Shown: positions 27,261-37,232, counted from the stretch's first letter. The stretch is 64,000 nucleotides of DNA from Nocardia mikamii NBRC 108933 (GCF_001613505.1 NZ_BDCM01000007.1:62001-126000); one strand, 5' to 3'. Made by a program: numbers and translations. Notes: generated from the letters alone by a model not told the origin.

Positions 27261-27947
27261 CTACGGAGGTGTCTCGCGCAGCACGTAACCCACCCCGCGC
27301 ACGGTGTGGATCAATCGTGGCTCCCCCTCGGCCTCGGTTTTGCGGCGCAGATAGCCGATATAGACCTCGAGCGCATTACCGGAGGTGGGAAAGTCGTAGC
27401 CCCAGACCTCTTCCAGAATGCGGCTGCGCGTCAACACCCGGCGCGGATTCGCCATCAGCATTTCCAGCAGCGAGAATTCGGTGCGGGTCAGGCTGATGGC
27501 GCGCTCACCGCGCGATACCTCGCGCGTCACCGGATCCAGGGACAGATCCGCGAAACGCATCGTCTCCGAGGAATCGGCGGCCGGGTCGGCGGTGGTGCGG
27601 CGCAACAGCGCGCGCAAACGGGCCAGCAATTCCTCGAGCGCGAACGGTTTGGGCAGATAGTCGTCGGCGCCTGCGTCGAGGCCGGCCACTCGCTCCGACA
27701 CCGAATCCCGGGCGGTGAGTACGAGAATCGGCAGATCATCACCGGTGCTGCGCAGGCGGCGGCATACCTCAAGGCCGTCCAGCCGCGGCATCATCACATC
27801 GAGCACCAATGCATCGGGCCGGGACGCGCTGACCTTCTCCAAGGCGTCGACGCCGTCGACCGCCAGCTCGACGGAATATCCATTGAAGGTGAGCGACCGG
27901 CGCAGCGACTCGCGCACCGCGCGATCATCGTCGACTACCAGAATGCG
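27261..27947 (-). CDS. mprA: OmpR-family response regulator MprA
   Basis: A 228-residue regulator: receiver domain with the acidic pocket (ILVVDDD), phospho-acceptor Asp51 ([12 protein letters not shown]), Thr in VLTARDS and Lys in LPKPF, then a winged-helix DNA-binding domain ([21 protein letters not shown]). ATG 27947 matches the family start and is preceded by GGAGG, though only two bases separate them. The direct repeat TCTCAGTCG (27971-27990) lies immediately upstream, which suggests autoregulation as known for M. tuberculosis MprA. Confidence 0.96.
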   Translation of the reverse strand, partial: RILVVDDDRAVRESLRRSLTFNGYSVELAVDGVDALEKVSASRPDALVLDVMMPRLDGLEVCRRLRSTGDDLPILVLTARDSVSERVAGLDAGADDYLPKPFALEELLARLRALLRRTTADPAADSSETMRFADLSLDPVTREVSRGERAISLTRTEFSLLEMLMANPRRVLTRSRILEEVWGYDFPTSGNALEVYIGYLRRKTEAEGEPRLIHTVRGVGYVLRETPP

Positions 27948-27970
27948 CATGGCCTCCAGTTTGACCGGAT

Positions 27971-27990
27971 CGACTGAGAGTCGACTGAGA
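27971..27990 (-). promoter_or_regulatory. MprA-type direct-repeat box upstream of mprA
   Basis: CGACTGAGA occurs at 27971-27979 and again at 27982-27990 (TCTCAGTCG twice on the minus strand, 11-base period), ending 24 bases before the mprA start. Same sequence and spacing as the box before pepD. Expected to bind phosphorylated MprA. Confidence 0.65.
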
Positions 27991-28046
27991 ACCGACCATT
28001 CGACACGCCGCACATCCACAACAGGTGACCTGCGGAATCATCGAAA

Positions 28047-28063
28047 ATACTTCCGAGAAGTAT
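28047..28063. promoter_or_regulatory. Hyphenated palindrome between mprA and the conservon
   Basis: Perfect 7-base arms ATACTTC and GAAGTAT around CGA, about 100 bases upstream of mprA and 208 bases upstream of the conservon sensor start. The whole 323-base divergent gap (27948-28270) otherwise holds only the MprA box and AT-rich stretches near 28085 and 28155. Binding protein unknown. Confidence 0.4.
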
Positions 28064-28270
28064 GTGTTGCACACGAAAGTTGTTGCGCCGAGCCGATTTA
28101 GACTGTTGTCGCTGGACCCCTCCAAATTGCCGCGAACGTGTTCTCGCGGTATGTTGCCTGCGGTAAAAGTAAACCTCTAGTTGGTTCTCAACCCGTTGGA
28201 CCCGAACGGCCAGACGCGGGCGGCGGCCGGAACCCGGGGCACGTGCGCGAGCGGAGGCGACGGAAGCGGG

Positions 28271-31210
28271 ATGGGCACTGCACCGCGGCCATGGCAGAGG
28301 AGTCTGTCCAATCTGTCCGTGACTAGCAAGGTCGGCATCGTGCTACTGCTGCCGGTCGTGCTGGCATCGGCATTCGCCGTTCTTCGAATCAAGGACGAAC
28401 TCGGCACCATCTCACAGCTGAACACGGCCAGTGAGCAGGCGCGGATCATTCGGCCGACCCTCGACTTCGGTTCGGCGGCCAACAATCTCGCCGTCACCCT
28501 CGGCAACGGCGAACACGTTCCGCAGTCGGCGCTGGACCAGGCCGCGGCCCGGTTCGACCAGGCCGCTGCGGATCTGCAGACGGCGCTGCAGAATTCGGCG
28601 GCCGACAAACGCGTCGCCACCGAACTCACCGAGGCGCTGGCGGCCGGGCGCACCCTGCGCAACAGCCTGCACGGCGGTGCGCCGCAGGAGGTCGTCAAAC
28701 AGGCGAGCGAGGTGAACGGCCACGTCAGCAACGCCGTCTCATCGCTGGCGACGCCGAAGGAGACCACCCTCGAGCGTTATTACGTGCAGATGGGTGTCAT
28801 CGCGATCGCGCGCCAGATGTTCACCCAGCAGCAGCTGGCGCTGGAGAGCGGCGAGATCGGCAACAACCCGGCCGTGCTGGCCCAGGTCCTGACGGCCACC
28901 GGCGCCGAGCTGACCATGATCAACCAGTACGCGGTCGTGCAGCCGGAATCGGCGCTGAAGCCGGATGTGCTGCTGGGCGCGCTGCAGACACGTATCGCGG
29001 CGATGAGCCAGAACGCGGTCGAGCCGATCAACGTGCCCGGCGTCGTGCAGTCGCTGCAGACCAGTACCGACACCTACAACGAGGCCACCAACCATCTGGT
29101 CGACCTGATCGACTCCGGACTGTCGGACCGCTCGGTCGACGCGCGCGGCACGGTCCTGCGCGATGTGGCGCTGGTGGTCGTGACCCTGCTGGCCGGTCTG
29201 GCCCTGGCGCTGGCGGTCGCCCGCTCGCTGGTCGTCCCGATTCGCCGTCTGCGCCGCGATTCGCTGCAGGTCGCGCACACCGACCTGCCCGCCGAACTCG
29301 CGGTCGTGCGCGGCGGCGGCGCGACCCCGGAGATCGTCCCGGTCGACGTGCAGACCACCGAGGAGATCGGTCAGCTGGCCCGAGCGGTCGACGACATGCA
29401 CCGCCAGGCGTTGTTCCTCGCCGCCGAACAGGCGCGCCTGCGCCTGCAGATCAGCAATATGTTCGAAACGCTCTCGCGGCGCAGCCAATCCCTGGTCGAA
29501 CAGCAGCTGTCGCTGATCGAGGATCTGGAACGCGACGAGGACGACTCCGATCGCCTGCAGAGCCTGTTCCGCCTCGACCACCTCGCCACCCGCATGCGCC
29601 GCAACGGCGACAACCTGCTGGTGCTCGCCGGCACCGCGCTGCGCCGCGGTCATCTGCCGCCGGTGCCGCTGTCGGACATGCTGTGGAGTGCGGTCTCCCA
29701 GGTCGAGGATTATCAGCGCGTCGAAATCGGTTCGGTGCCCGACGGTATCGTCGCCGGTGAGCCCGCCGTCGACATCGAACACCTGCTGGCCGAGCTGATC
29801 GACAACTCGCTGCGCTACTCGCCGCCGAACACGCCGGTGGCGGTCTCGGTGTCGCGCGCGGTGGACGGCGGATATCTGATCGAGATCACCGACCGCGGAC
29901 TCGGCATGTCCGCCGACGATATGCGCGCGATCAACGAGCGCCTGGCCTCCGGTGGTGAGGTCACCATCGAAACCGCCCGCCGCATGGGTCTTTTCGTGGT
30001 GGGCCGCCTGGCGGCACGGCACACCATCACGGTCGGCCTGCGCCGCACCTCCACGATGGCACAGCAGCCGGGTATCACGGCCAGCGTGCATCTACCGGGT
30101 GCGCTGGTCTCGCCCACCGAGGCCGTAGTCCCGCCGGCCATCTCGACGTTCACCACACCGGCCGCGGACTTCCCCTCCCCGGTCACCGAATTTCCCGCTC
30201 CCGGCCGCACCCTCACCGCGGTGCCCAATCCGCCGGAACGGTTCGGGGAGACTTCGGAGCCGGCCCGATTCACCAGCGCCGGATTGCCGCAGCGCCGCCC
30301 GGCCGGCCAGTCGGATTCCGAATCCGCGGCCCCGGTCACCCGGCTCACCCCACTGCCGGACGTCGCCGAGAACGACAACCGCGCACCGGAACCGCTCGAC
30401 GACGGCGTGGCGCGCGGTGCCGAGACCGTGCGCGAGAACGCCTTCCACGACGACCGCGCCGAGGAGAATCACCGCGACGATCGCGCCGAGGCCGAGGAGG
30501 CCGAGAACGCGAGTCGCGGCGAGAATTTCGCCCCGGCCTCCGATCCGTGGAACCCGGTGACCGACCGCGATCTGGAACAGATCGTGCCGCCCCGGCGTCT
30601 CGCCCCGGCCGATCCACGGCCGCAACCCCAGCCCCAGCCGCAGCCCCAGCCCATCGATATCTGGGCCGAAACGGCGATCATGACCCCGGCACAGCGCACC
30701 CCGGACCGCGAACCGGCTCCGCTGTCCCGCCACGGCGCGACTCTCGCGCCACCCCGGCCCGATGCCTATCAGCACGATGCTCCTCAGCAGGATGCTCAGG
30801 CGCCGGCCAAACCGGAATCCCCCACGCCGATCTATCAGCGCATGGTGTCCGAATGGCTGGTCGAACCGTCCTCGAACGCGCCGACCGGCGCCTGGTCGTC
30901 TCCCGCCGACGAGGGCTGGGCGGCGGCCGCGGACGCCAGCACCCCGACCGCGACCACCCGTACCACGGGTGGCCTGCCCATCCGCCGGCCCGGTGCGCAG
31001 CTGGTGCCCGGCGGAGTGACGCAGGACGATGCCGTCGAGGCCCGGGATCCGGAGGAAATCCGCAACAACTTGTCCAGGCATTTGAGCGGCGTCCGCAGCG
31101 GACGCGTCAGCGTCCGAGACAACACGGCCCAGTACGACCCTGCCGACACGGCCGGGTACGACCGGGCCGAGCGGAACAACGCTCAGCAGAACGACGGAGG
31201 CTTTGCATGA
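28271..31210 (+). CDS. Conservon sensor histidine kinase (CvnA-like) with NIT domain
   Basis: The protein (979 residues from ATG 28271, preceded by GGAAGCGGG) has TM1 ([17 protein letters not shown]), an extracellular nitrate/nitrite-sensing (NIT) type domain (about residues 60-295), TM2 ([20 protein letters not shown]), a HAMP region, a coiled dimerisation helix with His in [12 protein letters not shown], an ATPase domain ([18 protein letters not shown]) and a disordered Pro/Glu-rich tail of about 330 residues. It heads a four-gene conservon. In Streptomyces such kinases act with the roadblock, DUF742 and GTPase proteins as a membrane signalling complex. An upstream in-frame TTG at 28181 would add 30 low-complexity residues and is less likely. 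Confidence 0.9.
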   Translation: MGTAPRPWQRSLSNLSVTSKVGIVLLLPVVLASAFAVLRIKDELGTISQLNTASEQARIIRPTLDFGSAANNLAVTLGNGEHVPQSALDQAAARFDQAAADLQTALQNSAADKRVATELTEALAAGRTLRNSLHGGAPQEVVKQASEVNGHVSNAVSSLATPKETTLERYYVQMGVIAIARQMFTQQQLALESGEIGNNPAVLAQVLTATGAELTMINQYAVVQPESALKPDVLLGALQTRIAAMSQNAVEPINVPGVVQSLQTSTDTYNEATNHLVDLIDSGLSDRSVDARGTVLRDVALVVVTLLAGLALALAVARSLVVPIRRLRRDSLQVAHTDLPAELAVVRGGGATPEIVPVDVQTTEEIGQLARAVDDMHRQALFLAAEQARLRLQISNMFETLSRRSQSLVEQQLSLIEDLERDEDDSDRLQSLFRLDHLATRMRRNGDNLLVLAGTALRRGHLPPVPLSDMLWSAVSQVEDYQRVEIGSVPDGIVAGEPAVDIEHLLAELIDNSLRYSPPNTPVAVSVSRAVDGGYLIEITDRGLGMSADDMRAINERLASGGEVTIETARRMGLFVVGRLAARHTITVGLRRTSTMAQQPGITASVHLPGALVSPTEAVVPPAISTFTTPAADFPSPVTEFPAPGRTLTAVPNPPERFGETSEPARFTSAGLPQRRPAGQSDSESAAPVTRLTPLPDVAENDNRAPEPLDDGVARGAETVRENAFHDDRAEENHRDDRAEAEEAENASRGENFAPASDPWNPVTDRDLEQIVPPRRLAPADPRPQPQPQPQPQPIDIWAETAIMTPAQRTPDREPAPLSRHGATLAPPRPDAYQHDAPQQDAQAPAKPESPTPIYQRMVSEWLVEPSSNAPTGAWSSPADEGWAAAADASTPTATTRTTGGLPIRRPGAQLVPGGVTQDDAVEARDPEEIRNNLSRHLSGVRSGRVSVRDNTAQYDPADTAGYDRAERNNAQQNDGGFA

Positions 31211-31617
31211 CCGACACTGCGCAGAACAGTACGGACGAGAATTTGAACTGGCTCGTCACCCGATTCACCAGAGAGGTGCCTGGGGTCTCGCACGCGGTGC
31301 TCGTCTCGGCCGACGGCCTGCTCCAGGCGACCAGCCCGCACCTCCCGTCCGATCGAGCCGAACAGCTCTCCGCGGTGACCGCCGGTCTGGCGAGTCTGTC
31401 GGCGGGGGCGGCGCAATTGTTCAACGGCGGCAAGGTGATGCAGTCGATCGTCGACATGCAGCGCGGCTACCTGCTGGTGATGAGCGTCGGCAACGGCTCG
31501 CATCTGGCGGTCCTGGCCAACAAGCAGCACGACATCGGCCGCATCGGTTACGAGATGGCCCTGCTCGTCGATCGAGTCGGATCGGTCGTGCAAGCCACGG
31601 CCCGTTCGGCGGTCTGA
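31207..31617 (+). CDS. Roadblock/LC7 protein of conservon (CvnB/MglB-like)
   Basis: A 136-residue roadblock/LC7 fold protein ([27 protein letters not shown], then a Gly/Ala-rich helix [15 protein letters not shown]). Such proteins dimerise and act as regulators or GTPase-activating partners of the small GTPase encoded two genes on. The ATGA start overlaps the kinase stop, so it is translationally coupled. Confidence 0.94.
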   Translation: MTDTAQNSTDENLNWLVTRFTREVPGVSHAVLVSADGLLQATSPHLPSDRAEQLSAVTAGLASLSAGAAQLFNGGKVMQSIVDMQRGYLLVMSVGNGSHLAVLANKQHDIGRIGYEMALLVDRVGSVVQATARSAV

Positions 31618-31625
31618 CGATTGCG

Positions 31626-32000
31626 ATGTCCAGTTCGTTCGGAGCCGGGTCCGGCCGGCCAACCACTCGCGTCCGTCCTTATGCGCTGACCGCTGGGCGC
31701 ACCGAACCCGCGGTCGAACTGCCCCTCGAGGCGGTCGTGGAAACACTGCCCTACGCCAATCAATTCGATTGGCCCGCAGGCGATATTCGAACAGATATTC
31801 TGCGTCTGGGCGCGGGGCGGCTCTCGGTCGCCGAAATCGCCGCCCATCTGCAACGTCCCCTGGGCATGATCCGGGTGGTGATCGGCGATCTGGTGGTGGC
31901 CGGCACACTGCGGGTGCACACCACGCTCAGCGAGGACGCCACATTCGACGAGCGGCGATCCCTGATGGAGAGGACCCTGCGTGGACTCCGTGCCCTTTGA
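31626..32000 (+). CDS. DUF742 protein of conservon (CvnC-like)
   Basis: A 124-residue protein with the DUF742 pattern: RPYALTAGRTEP near the N-terminus and a winged-helix-like part (RTDILRLGAGRLSVAEIAAHLQRPLGMIRVVIGDLV would be the recognition region). ATG 31626 is 8 bases after the roadblock stop. Its stop lies inside the start of the GTPase gene. Role in the complex is not established; possibly an adaptor or DNA-binding output. Confidence 0.92.
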   Translation: MSSSFGAGSGRPTTRVRPYALTAGRTEPAVELPLEAVVETLPYANQFDWPAGDIRTDILRLGAGRLSVAEIAAHLQRPLGMIRVVIGDLVVAGTLRVHTTLSEDATFDERRSLMERTLRGLRAL

Positions 32001-32775
32001 CACCGCGGCACCGCCCCTGCACACCGCGGCACCCTCGACGGCCGAGCGGTATCCGCCCGCGCCGCAGCCCGATTCCGCGCAGATCGGACCGCTCGGACCC
32101 AATTCCCCGGGCTCGCACCCGCAATCGCCGCTTCCATACCAGAATCCCCCCATGCACTTTCAGAATTCGACGGCTCCGATGCCGCCCCACCCGGAGGTCG
32201 ACAGCCGCACCGCCTCGACCAAAATCGTGGTCGCGGGCGGGTTCGGCGCCGGGAAGACCACCTTCGTCGGCGCGGTCTCGGAGATCGTGCCGCTGCGCAC
32301 CGAGGCCATGGTGACCGGCGTATCCGACGGCATCGACGACCTGTCCGCCACCCCGGGCAAGGAAACCACCACGGTGGCCATGGATTTCGGCCGCATCATC
32401 CTGCCCGGCAACCTGACGCTGTACCTGTTCGGCACGCCCGGGCAGCGCCGGTTCTGGTTCATGTGGGACGACCTGATCCGCGGTGCGATCGGCGCCGTCG
32501 TGCTGGTCGACACGCGCCGGATCGAGGACAGCTTCGCCGCGGTCGATTTCTTCGAGGCGCGCGGGCTGCCGTTCCTGGTGGCGGTCAACAGGTTTCCGAG
32601 CGCACCGCGTTTCCCGGTCGCCGAACTGCGAGAAGCGCTGTCGATCCGCGAGGGCGTGCCGGTGGTCGATATCGACGCCCGGGACGCCGGGGAGGTTCGG
32701 CGGGCGCTCGCCGCGGTCACCGAATACGCGATTCAGCGGTTGACCGCCACCCACGCGACGGTGGGACAGAGCTGA
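31981..32775 (+). CDS. Small Ras-like GTPase of conservon (CvnD-like)
   Basis: The protein has a Pro/Ser-rich N-terminal extension of about 75 residues, unusual for CvnD, then a GTPase domain: P-loop GGFGAGKTT, ETTTVAMDFG, switch II FGTPGQRRFWFMW, and AVNRF in place of the NKxD motif. The GTG start at 31981 overlaps the DUF742 gene by 20 bases; an internal ATG at residue 58 would remove most of the extension. It is the expected effector of the conservon and is probably controlled by the roadblock protein. Confidence 0.92.
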   Translation: MDSVPFDTAAPPLHTAAPSTAERYPPAPQPDSAQIGPLGPNSPGSHPQSPLPYQNPPMHFQNSTAPMPPHPEVDSRTASTKIVVAGGFGAGKTTFVGAVSEIVPLRTEAMVTGVSDGIDDLSATPGKETTTVAMDFGRIILPGNLTLYLFGTPGQRRFWFMWDDLIRGAIGAVVLVDTRRIEDSFAAVDFFEARGLPFLVAVNRFPSAPRFPVAELREALSIREGVPVVDIDARDAGEVRRALAAVTEYAIQRLTATHATVGQS

Positions 32776-32798
32776 GCGGTGCGAGCTGAGGGGAAGCG

Positions 32799-33626
32799 AT
32801 GAACTACTTCACCATGGGGTACTGGGTGCTGGGCCTGGCACTCGGGGTTTCCGCGGCCGGCGCGGTCGTCGGACTGGCCTGTGTTCGCCAGTCGACGCTC
32901 TCGATCACCGCGCGGTTCCGGATGGTGTGGCTCACCGCGGCGGCAGTGTCCATCGGCGGCGTCGGCACCTGGCTGGCGGTGTACGTCACCATGCTCGGCG
33001 TCGGGGTGTCCTCCGGTGAGATCCGCTACGACATCGCACGGATGGTCGTGGCGACGGTCGTCGCGGTGGCGGGGGTCCTGGCCGGTCTGGTGATCACGGG
33101 CAAGGTGAGCACGCTGGTGCGGGTGATCAGCGGCGGCGTGGTGATGGGCCTCGGCATCGGGATCATGCACCTGCTCGCCATGGGCGCGATCCGGGTGCAG
33201 GGATCGGTCGACGTGAACATCTGGATGTCGCTGAGCGCGGGGGCGCTGGCCGTCGCGGCCTCGATCGGTGTGCTGTGGGCCACCACCCGCTTCCACGCGA
33301 TGCTGCCGCTGGCCGGGGCGGCCGCGCTGTATGCGCTGGCGGTCACCGCGGTCCACTACCTCGGCCAGGCCGGGGTGCACGTACATCTCGACTCCGCGGT
33401 CGGCCTGCCCGACGGTGACGATCTGTTCACCCTCTTCGTGCCGGTGTTCGTGATGGGGACGCTGTCGCTGGCGGTACCGATCACCGCGGTCCTGGTCGCC
33501 CCCGACCGCACCGGAACCACCCGCTCGCGGCAGTTGGCACAGGCCGCGAATTCCCCTGCCGGACAGATCGCGTCGCCGGCCGGCAAGGCGCGAGCGGCCG
33601 CTCGGGCACCGCAGCCGGTGAGCTGA
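32799..33626 (+). CDS. MHYT-domain integral membrane sensor
   Basis: A 275-residue protein with about seven hydrophobic helices and the MHYT-type repeats (GIMHLLAMGAI and TAVHYLGQAG with conserved Met and His facing the membrane), followed by a basic cytoplasmic tail. MHYT domains are thought to bind copper and sense oxygen, CO or NO, but direct evidence is thin. There is no output domain, so it may signal through the conservon, whose GTPase gene ends 23 bases upstream. Confidence 0.88.
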   Translation: MNYFTMGYWVLGLALGVSAAGAVVGLACVRQSTLSITARFRMVWLTAAAVSIGGVGTWLAVYVTMLGVGVSSGEIRYDIARMVVATVVAVAGVLAGLVITGKVSTLVRVISGGVVMGLGIGIMHLLAMGAIRVQGSVDVNIWMSLSAGALAVAASIGVLWATTRFHAMLPLAGAAALYALAVTAVHYLGQAGVHVHLDSAVGLPDGDDLFTLFVPVFVMGTLSLAVPITAVLVAPDRTGTTRSRQLAQAANSPAGQIASPAGKARAAARAPQPVS

Positions 33627-33662
33627 GCGGCTTCGCGGCGGCGGGGCCGCGCACAGACGAGA

Positions 33663-33692
33663 ATCGGGGCGGGCCGTGCGGCCCGCCCCGAT
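33663..33692. terminator. Strong hairpin between convergent genes
   Basis: Perfect 14-base arms (ATCGGGGCGGGCCG and its complement) with a TG at the tip, in the 85-base gap between the MHYT gene and the minus-strand secreted-protein gene. No T-run on either side; it could stop transcription from both sides with Rho or protein help. Confidence 0.6.
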
Positions 33693-33711
33693 CGCGTTGC
33701 GCTACTGGTGA

Positions 33712-34362
33712 TTACGATTCGGCGGGCGCGTTGATCCGGTTGAAGTACTCGATCGCGACGAGCACGCCGGAGATGCCGCCGACACCGACCAGACCGGCGG
33801 CGGCACCCAGCGGGGCGCCCAGGGCGGCACCGGTCAGGCAGCCGCCGATCCAGCCCGGAACGACCAGGAACGGGGTGCCGAGGACCGCACCGAGCGCACA
33901 ACCGCCGGCCAGGCCGATGGCGGTGCCGACGAGGGTGCCGATGCTGGTGGCGATACCGAGCTCGTTGATCGCGCTCTGGTTGGCCGCGTCGAGATCCGAA
34001 CGGCTGGCCACATCGTGCAGCATCGGCGCCGGGTGGGCGGCGGCGCGGTCGGTGCTCGGAACCAGGGTGGCCTGGTTACCGTCGATCTGCGCGGCGATCG
34101 GGAACTCCAGACCGTCGTGCTGATAGCTCAGCGGAAATCCGGCTACCACCTTGCCCTGGTTATCGCGGACCTGGAACTCGTTGCCTTCGGTCGTCAGCGA
34201 TCCGGCGTCGGTCTTCACCACCACAGATTTGTCGACAACGTTTGCCGTGTAATGAATATCGGGGTTGGCGGCCGGAGCCGGAGCTGCGAATGCGGTGCCG
34301 GTGGAGATCCCAAGAGCAGCGATGACCAGAGCCGATGTTGCGGCGAACTTCCTGAGCTTCAT
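33712..34362 (-). CDS. Secreted hypothetical protein of nocardial type
   Basis: A 216-residue protein with a signal peptide (KLRKFAATSALVIAALGISTG, cut after AFA or APA near residue 27). The mature part has a beta-rich domain (IHYTANVVDKSVVVKTDAGSL, VRDNQGKVVAGFPL) and a C-terminal glycine-rich hydrophobic region (about residues 135-205, GTAIGLAGGCALGAVLG and similar) that resembles a glycine-zipper membrane segment. I have seen this pattern only in Nocardia and Rhodococcus-like genomes and know no function. AGGGA precedes ATG 34362. Confidence 0.75.
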   Translation of the reverse strand: MKLRKFAATSALVIAALGISTGTAFAAPAPAANPDIHYTANVVDKSVVVKTDAGSLTTEGNEFQVRDNQGKVVAGFPLSYQHDGLEFPIAAQIDGNQATLVPSTDRAAAHPAPMLHDVASRSDLDAANQSAINELGIATSIGTLVGTAIGLAGGCALGAVLGTPFLVVPGWIGGCLTGAALGAPLGAAAGLVGVGGISGVLVAIEYFNRINAPAES

Positions 34363-34736
34363 TCCCTCATACACTTTCTTCAGCGGTTTGCGGCGCCGAT
34401 ACCCTGGCGCCTGAGCTCGAAATCGAAACCCTTAGACAGGCTGTCGTGCACCCATTACGAACACGTAACAAAGGCCGTTAATAAGCCGCCAAGAAGATGC
34501 CAGGAATGTTAAGAAGCTGAAAATTCGGACATTTTCCGGTCGATGAGCACGCGTCGGCAAACCTGCAGCCTTCCACGCATCGACGTCTCGGTCCCCCTGA
34601 TTCGCGGCACCCGCGAACCGACCGGCAGCCGCACGGAAATCGCTTCCCCGGGCGTCACCGCCCCGATCTCGGCGCACACGGGAAGGGCTCCGCGAATTAC
34701 AGTGTGGAGCAGGCATTTCGGCCCGCGGCGGGAGCG
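34363..34736. other. Divergent intergenic region without recognised gene
   Basis: The 374 bases between the secreted-protein gene and the plus-strand hypothetical gene contain an AT-rich centre (about 34440-34520, with TACGAACACGTAACAAA) likely to carry the divergent promoters. No RNA gene or strong repeat seen. Confidence 0.5.
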
Positions 34737-35180
34737 ATGAGAGAGGTACCGGATGTGACTCCGGAGCAGGAAGCGATATTGCGCGATGTACAGGTTCAGC
34801 TGCGCGGTCCCGGTTTGGCGGGCTGGCCTCAGCTGGGCGACGACGACGGCGCGGACGGCGGCGCCATATCGGAACGGACGGTCGTGGAGGCGCTGGGCGC
34901 CGCCCTGCGGCAGATCGCCGAGCTGCGGACCGAGATCGCCGACCTGGAGACGACCGTGCTGGAATCGACCCGGCAGGCGCCGCCGGCGGCCGAACTGCCG
35001 TGGCCGCTGTCGCTGGTGGCCGCCCTGCTCGAGAACCCGGCGGCGGTGATCGGTGAGCAGATCGCACGCTGGGAGTCACTGCTCGAGACGTTGCGGCCGA
35101 GGCCGGACGATGCGCCGCAATCCGGACAGCGAGCCCTGGAAGCGCCGCGCCTGTCGCACGATAGGAGTGAACAGCCCTGA
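34737..35180 (+). CDS. Hypothetical protein with central coiled coil
   Basis: A 147-residue acidic protein. Residues about 40-75 (VVEALGAALRQIAELRTEIADLETTVLE) form a likely coiled coil, followed by a short hydrophobic helix (WPLSLVAALLENPAAVIGEQI) and a disordered tail. No family recognised. ATG 34737 (MREVPDV) was chosen; an in-frame ATG 11 codons upstream is possible. Downstream 262 bases to rpmF contain no visible gene. Confidence 0.5.
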   Translation: MREVPDVTPEQEAILRDVQVQLRGPGLAGWPQLGDDDGADGGAISERTVVEALGAALRQIAELRTEIADLETTVLESTRQAPPAAELPWPLSLVAALLENPAAVIGEQIARWESLLETLRPRPDDAPQSGQRALEAPRLSHDRSEQP

Positions 35181-35442
35181 AAGTGGCGATGAGCGGGTTC
35201 TCCTGTTGCCAGGAGAACCCGCCCTCAGCCCCGAGGGTACCTGGGCCGACTCGGGAAAACAGCGTTTCCGCTGGACTTTTTCCGGCGCCAAAAACCAACC
35301 AGCAGTTGGCAATTCACATTCCAGCTACCACCTCGCAAGCGCGATGACGCTGATATCCCTGCTGACTCCGATTTATTCGATAACCAATTGGTCGCTCGAT
35401 TCAGGCAAACGCCACATAATTTCGGCGACCGAAACCCGTGTC

Positions 35443-35616
35443 CTACAGCCGGGTCGGGTCGATCAGGCCACGCTGGACGGCGGTGACCAATCGGCGCGGG
35501 ATCTTGTGGACGACGCCCCCGACGCTGACCGGCACCAGGTCGGGGGGAGTCGCCTTCCAGTTCGAACGCCGGCTGTGGGTGTTGGCGCGCGACAGTCGTC
35601 GCTTCGGCACCGCCAT
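35443..35616 (-). CDS. rpmF: Ribosomal protein bL32, zinc-free form
   Basis: A 57-residue basic protein starting [20 protein letters not shown], the L32 N-terminal signature. It has no cysteine, so it lacks the zinc ribbon of normal L32 and is the C-minus paralogue. It follows the L31 gene by a single base (TGA then G then ATG), the last gene of the mrf-rpmE2-rpmF operon. C-minus ribosomal proteins replace zinc-binding ones during zinc starvation. Confidence 0.93.
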   Translation of the reverse strand: MAVPKRRLSRANTHSRRSNWKATPPDLVPVSVGGVVHKIPRRLVTAVQRGLIDPTRL

Positions 35617-35617
35617 C

Positions 35618-35896
35618 TCAGTTCTCCCCTCGCACAGAACCGGGACGCGGTGTGCGCCTGCCGTATTTGCGTTCGAACTTCTCCACCCGGCCCTGGGTGT
35701 CGAGGACGCGATGCGCCCCGGTCCAGAACGGGTGGGAGTCCGCGGTGACGTCGACGGTGATCAGCGGATAGCTGTTGCCGTCGGACCATTCGACGGTGCG
35801 GGTGCTCGTCACCGTCGATCGGGTGAGAAAGCGTTTGCCGGTGCTGACATCCTCGAAGACCACCGGGTGGTACTCCGGATGGATCCCTGATTTCAT
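35618..35896 (-). CDS. rpmE2: Ribosomal protein bL31 type B, zinc-free form
   Basis: A 92-residue L31 type B protein: [20 protein letters not shown], then [11 protein letters not shown], with no CxxC pair. The C-terminal basic tail ([12 protein letters not shown]) is typical. It starts 4 bases after the mrf stop. Expected to be expressed only under zinc limitation through Zur. Confidence 0.96.
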   Translation of the reverse strand: MKSGIHPEYHPVVFEDVSTGKRFLTRSTVTSTRTVEWSDGNSYPLITVDVTADSHPFWTGAHRVLDTQGRVEKFERKYGRRTPRPGSVRGEN

Positions 35897-35900
35897 CGCC

Positions 35901-37205
35901 CTACCTTTCGTTCGGCCGGGATTCGACGCCGCGGCCGCCTGAGTTGTCGGATTCGGTTGTCTCGCAGGGGTCCTCGTGGAACTCGCCGAACGGATCGCCC
36001 CAGTGCGCGACCAGATCCGGCGCGTTGCGCAGCACGATCATCTCGGCCTCGTCGAGCAGCGCCCAGTGCAGCGCGGTACGGATCTCGTCCGGATCGGCAC
36101 CGCAGGTGAGGATCACCAGCGAGATGTCGCGGTCACCGAAATCCTCGTCCCAGCGCAGCGCCGCCAGGGCCCGCCGATCGGGGTCGACCGATTCCCGTTC
36201 CGCGGGACTCATCGCCGCCAGCCAGGTTCCGGCGTCACCGACCCGCACTCCGCCGCCGGCGGATTCCAGCCACACCACACGCTCGGGTTGAGTCGCCAGC
36301 CAGATCCGCCCGCGCGCGGTGACCACGCCGTCGAACAGCACATCCATCGCTTCGTGCAGGCGGGTCGGATGGAACGGGCGATCGGTGGCGAATTCGATCA
36401 ACGCCACACCGTTCTCCTCCGCCAGCGGTGGCCGGCCGCGCAACAACGGCGCGTGCGCGTCGAAGATGCGGCCGCGCCGGGAATCGGCGGGAATGCGGTC
36501 GAGCAGCATCTCGATGCGCGCCGCGCCGATATCCCGCCCGTCGCCGGCCCAGATCGACGGAGCCCTGGGCGCCAGCCGCTCCACGACCGACCGCACCACG
36601 TCGCGCTCACCGTCGCCCACTCGGTCCGCACCGAAAACCACGAGCGCGTCGGCGAATTCAACCTGTCCGACGGCGAGTTGCGCCACCGTACGGTCGTCGT
36701 CACCGGGGCCACCCGCCCGTTCGTCGATCGTCTCGTCGCTCAGCGCGTCCGGCAACCAGCTGCGGGCATCGAGCCCGGTCACCACCGCCTCGATGCGCAC
36801 ATCGCGAGCCGCCGGGCCGTCCACGCGACCCACCAGGTCGACCACGGGCACATGGCCGATCGCATGACACACGGCTTCCGCCTCGAAGGCCGGATCGAGC
36901 GCGATCACGATGCGGTGCACCGAATCTCGCGCCGCCAACCGGCACAGCAGCGGCAGCAGATCGGCGCGCAGCGTGCAGGAGACGCAGCCGTGCGCGAGTT
37001 CGTGCACGCTCGCCGTCTCCCGGCCGTCGAGGCGCACCCGGCGGCGCACCACACCTTCCCGCAGTGAGCTCAGATCGTGACGCACGACGACGGTGCCGGG
37101 CGCCGTGCCCAGCAGTCGCGCGAGGTGATCCATACCGTCCGCGACCGGCCCCTGGAAGCCCGCCAACAGCACCACGGGCGTGCGGCGGTCGGGATGTGCC
37201 AGCAC
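35901..37205 (-). CDS. mrf: Ribosome hibernation-recruiting factor MRF (CobW/COG0523-like)
   Basis: The 434-residue protein matches M. tuberculosis Rv0106/MRF, which recruits the hibernation factor Mpy to zinc-free ribosomes. It has the COG0523 metal motif region [49 protein letters not shown] and a C-terminal [11 protein letters not shown]. The N-terminal Walker A is degraded ([13 protein letters not shown], no GKT), as in Rv0106, so GTP hydrolysis is doubtful. I chose GTG 37205, five bases after AAAGGGG; a TTG at 37223 would place coding over the Zur box. It heads an operon with rpmE2 and rpmF. Confidence 0.9.
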   Translation of the reverse strand: MLAHPDRRTPVVLLAGFQGPVADGMDHLARLLGTAPGTVVVRHDLSSLREGVVRRRVRLDGRETASVHELAHGCVSCTLRADLLPLLCRLAARDSVHRIVIALDPAFEAEAVCHAIGHVPVVDLVGRVDGPAARDVRIEAVVTGLDARSWLPDALSDETIDERAGGPGDDDRTVAQLAVGQVEFADALVVFGADRVGDGERDVVRSVVERLAPRAPSIWAGDGRDIGAARIEMLLDRIPADSRRGRIFDAHAPLLRGRPPLAEENGVALIEFATDRPFHPTRLHEAMDVLFDGVVTARGRIWLATQPERVVWLESAGGGVRVGDAGTWLAAMSPAERESVDPDRRALAALRWDEDFGDRDISLVILTCGADPDEIRTALHWALLDEAEMIVLRNAPDLVAHWGDPFGEFHEDPCETTESDNSGGRGVESRPNER

Positions 37206-37217
37206 CGGAACCCCTTT

Positions 37218-37232
37218 CGACAATGATTTTCA
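37218..37232 (-). promoter_or_regulatory. Zur box 1 (mrf side)
   Basis: CGACAATGATTTTCA matches 13 of 15 positions of the actinobacterial Zur consensus TGAAAATnATTTTCA. It ends 13 bases before the mrf start. Zinc-loaded Zur bound here would repress mrf-rpmE2-rpmF. Confidence 0.75.

Noticed and set aside
34432..35298. 288-codon minus-strand frame opposite the coiled-coil protein
   Set aside because: Arg/Ser/Pro-rich shadow without ribosome site or domain; the plus-strand frame has better composition.
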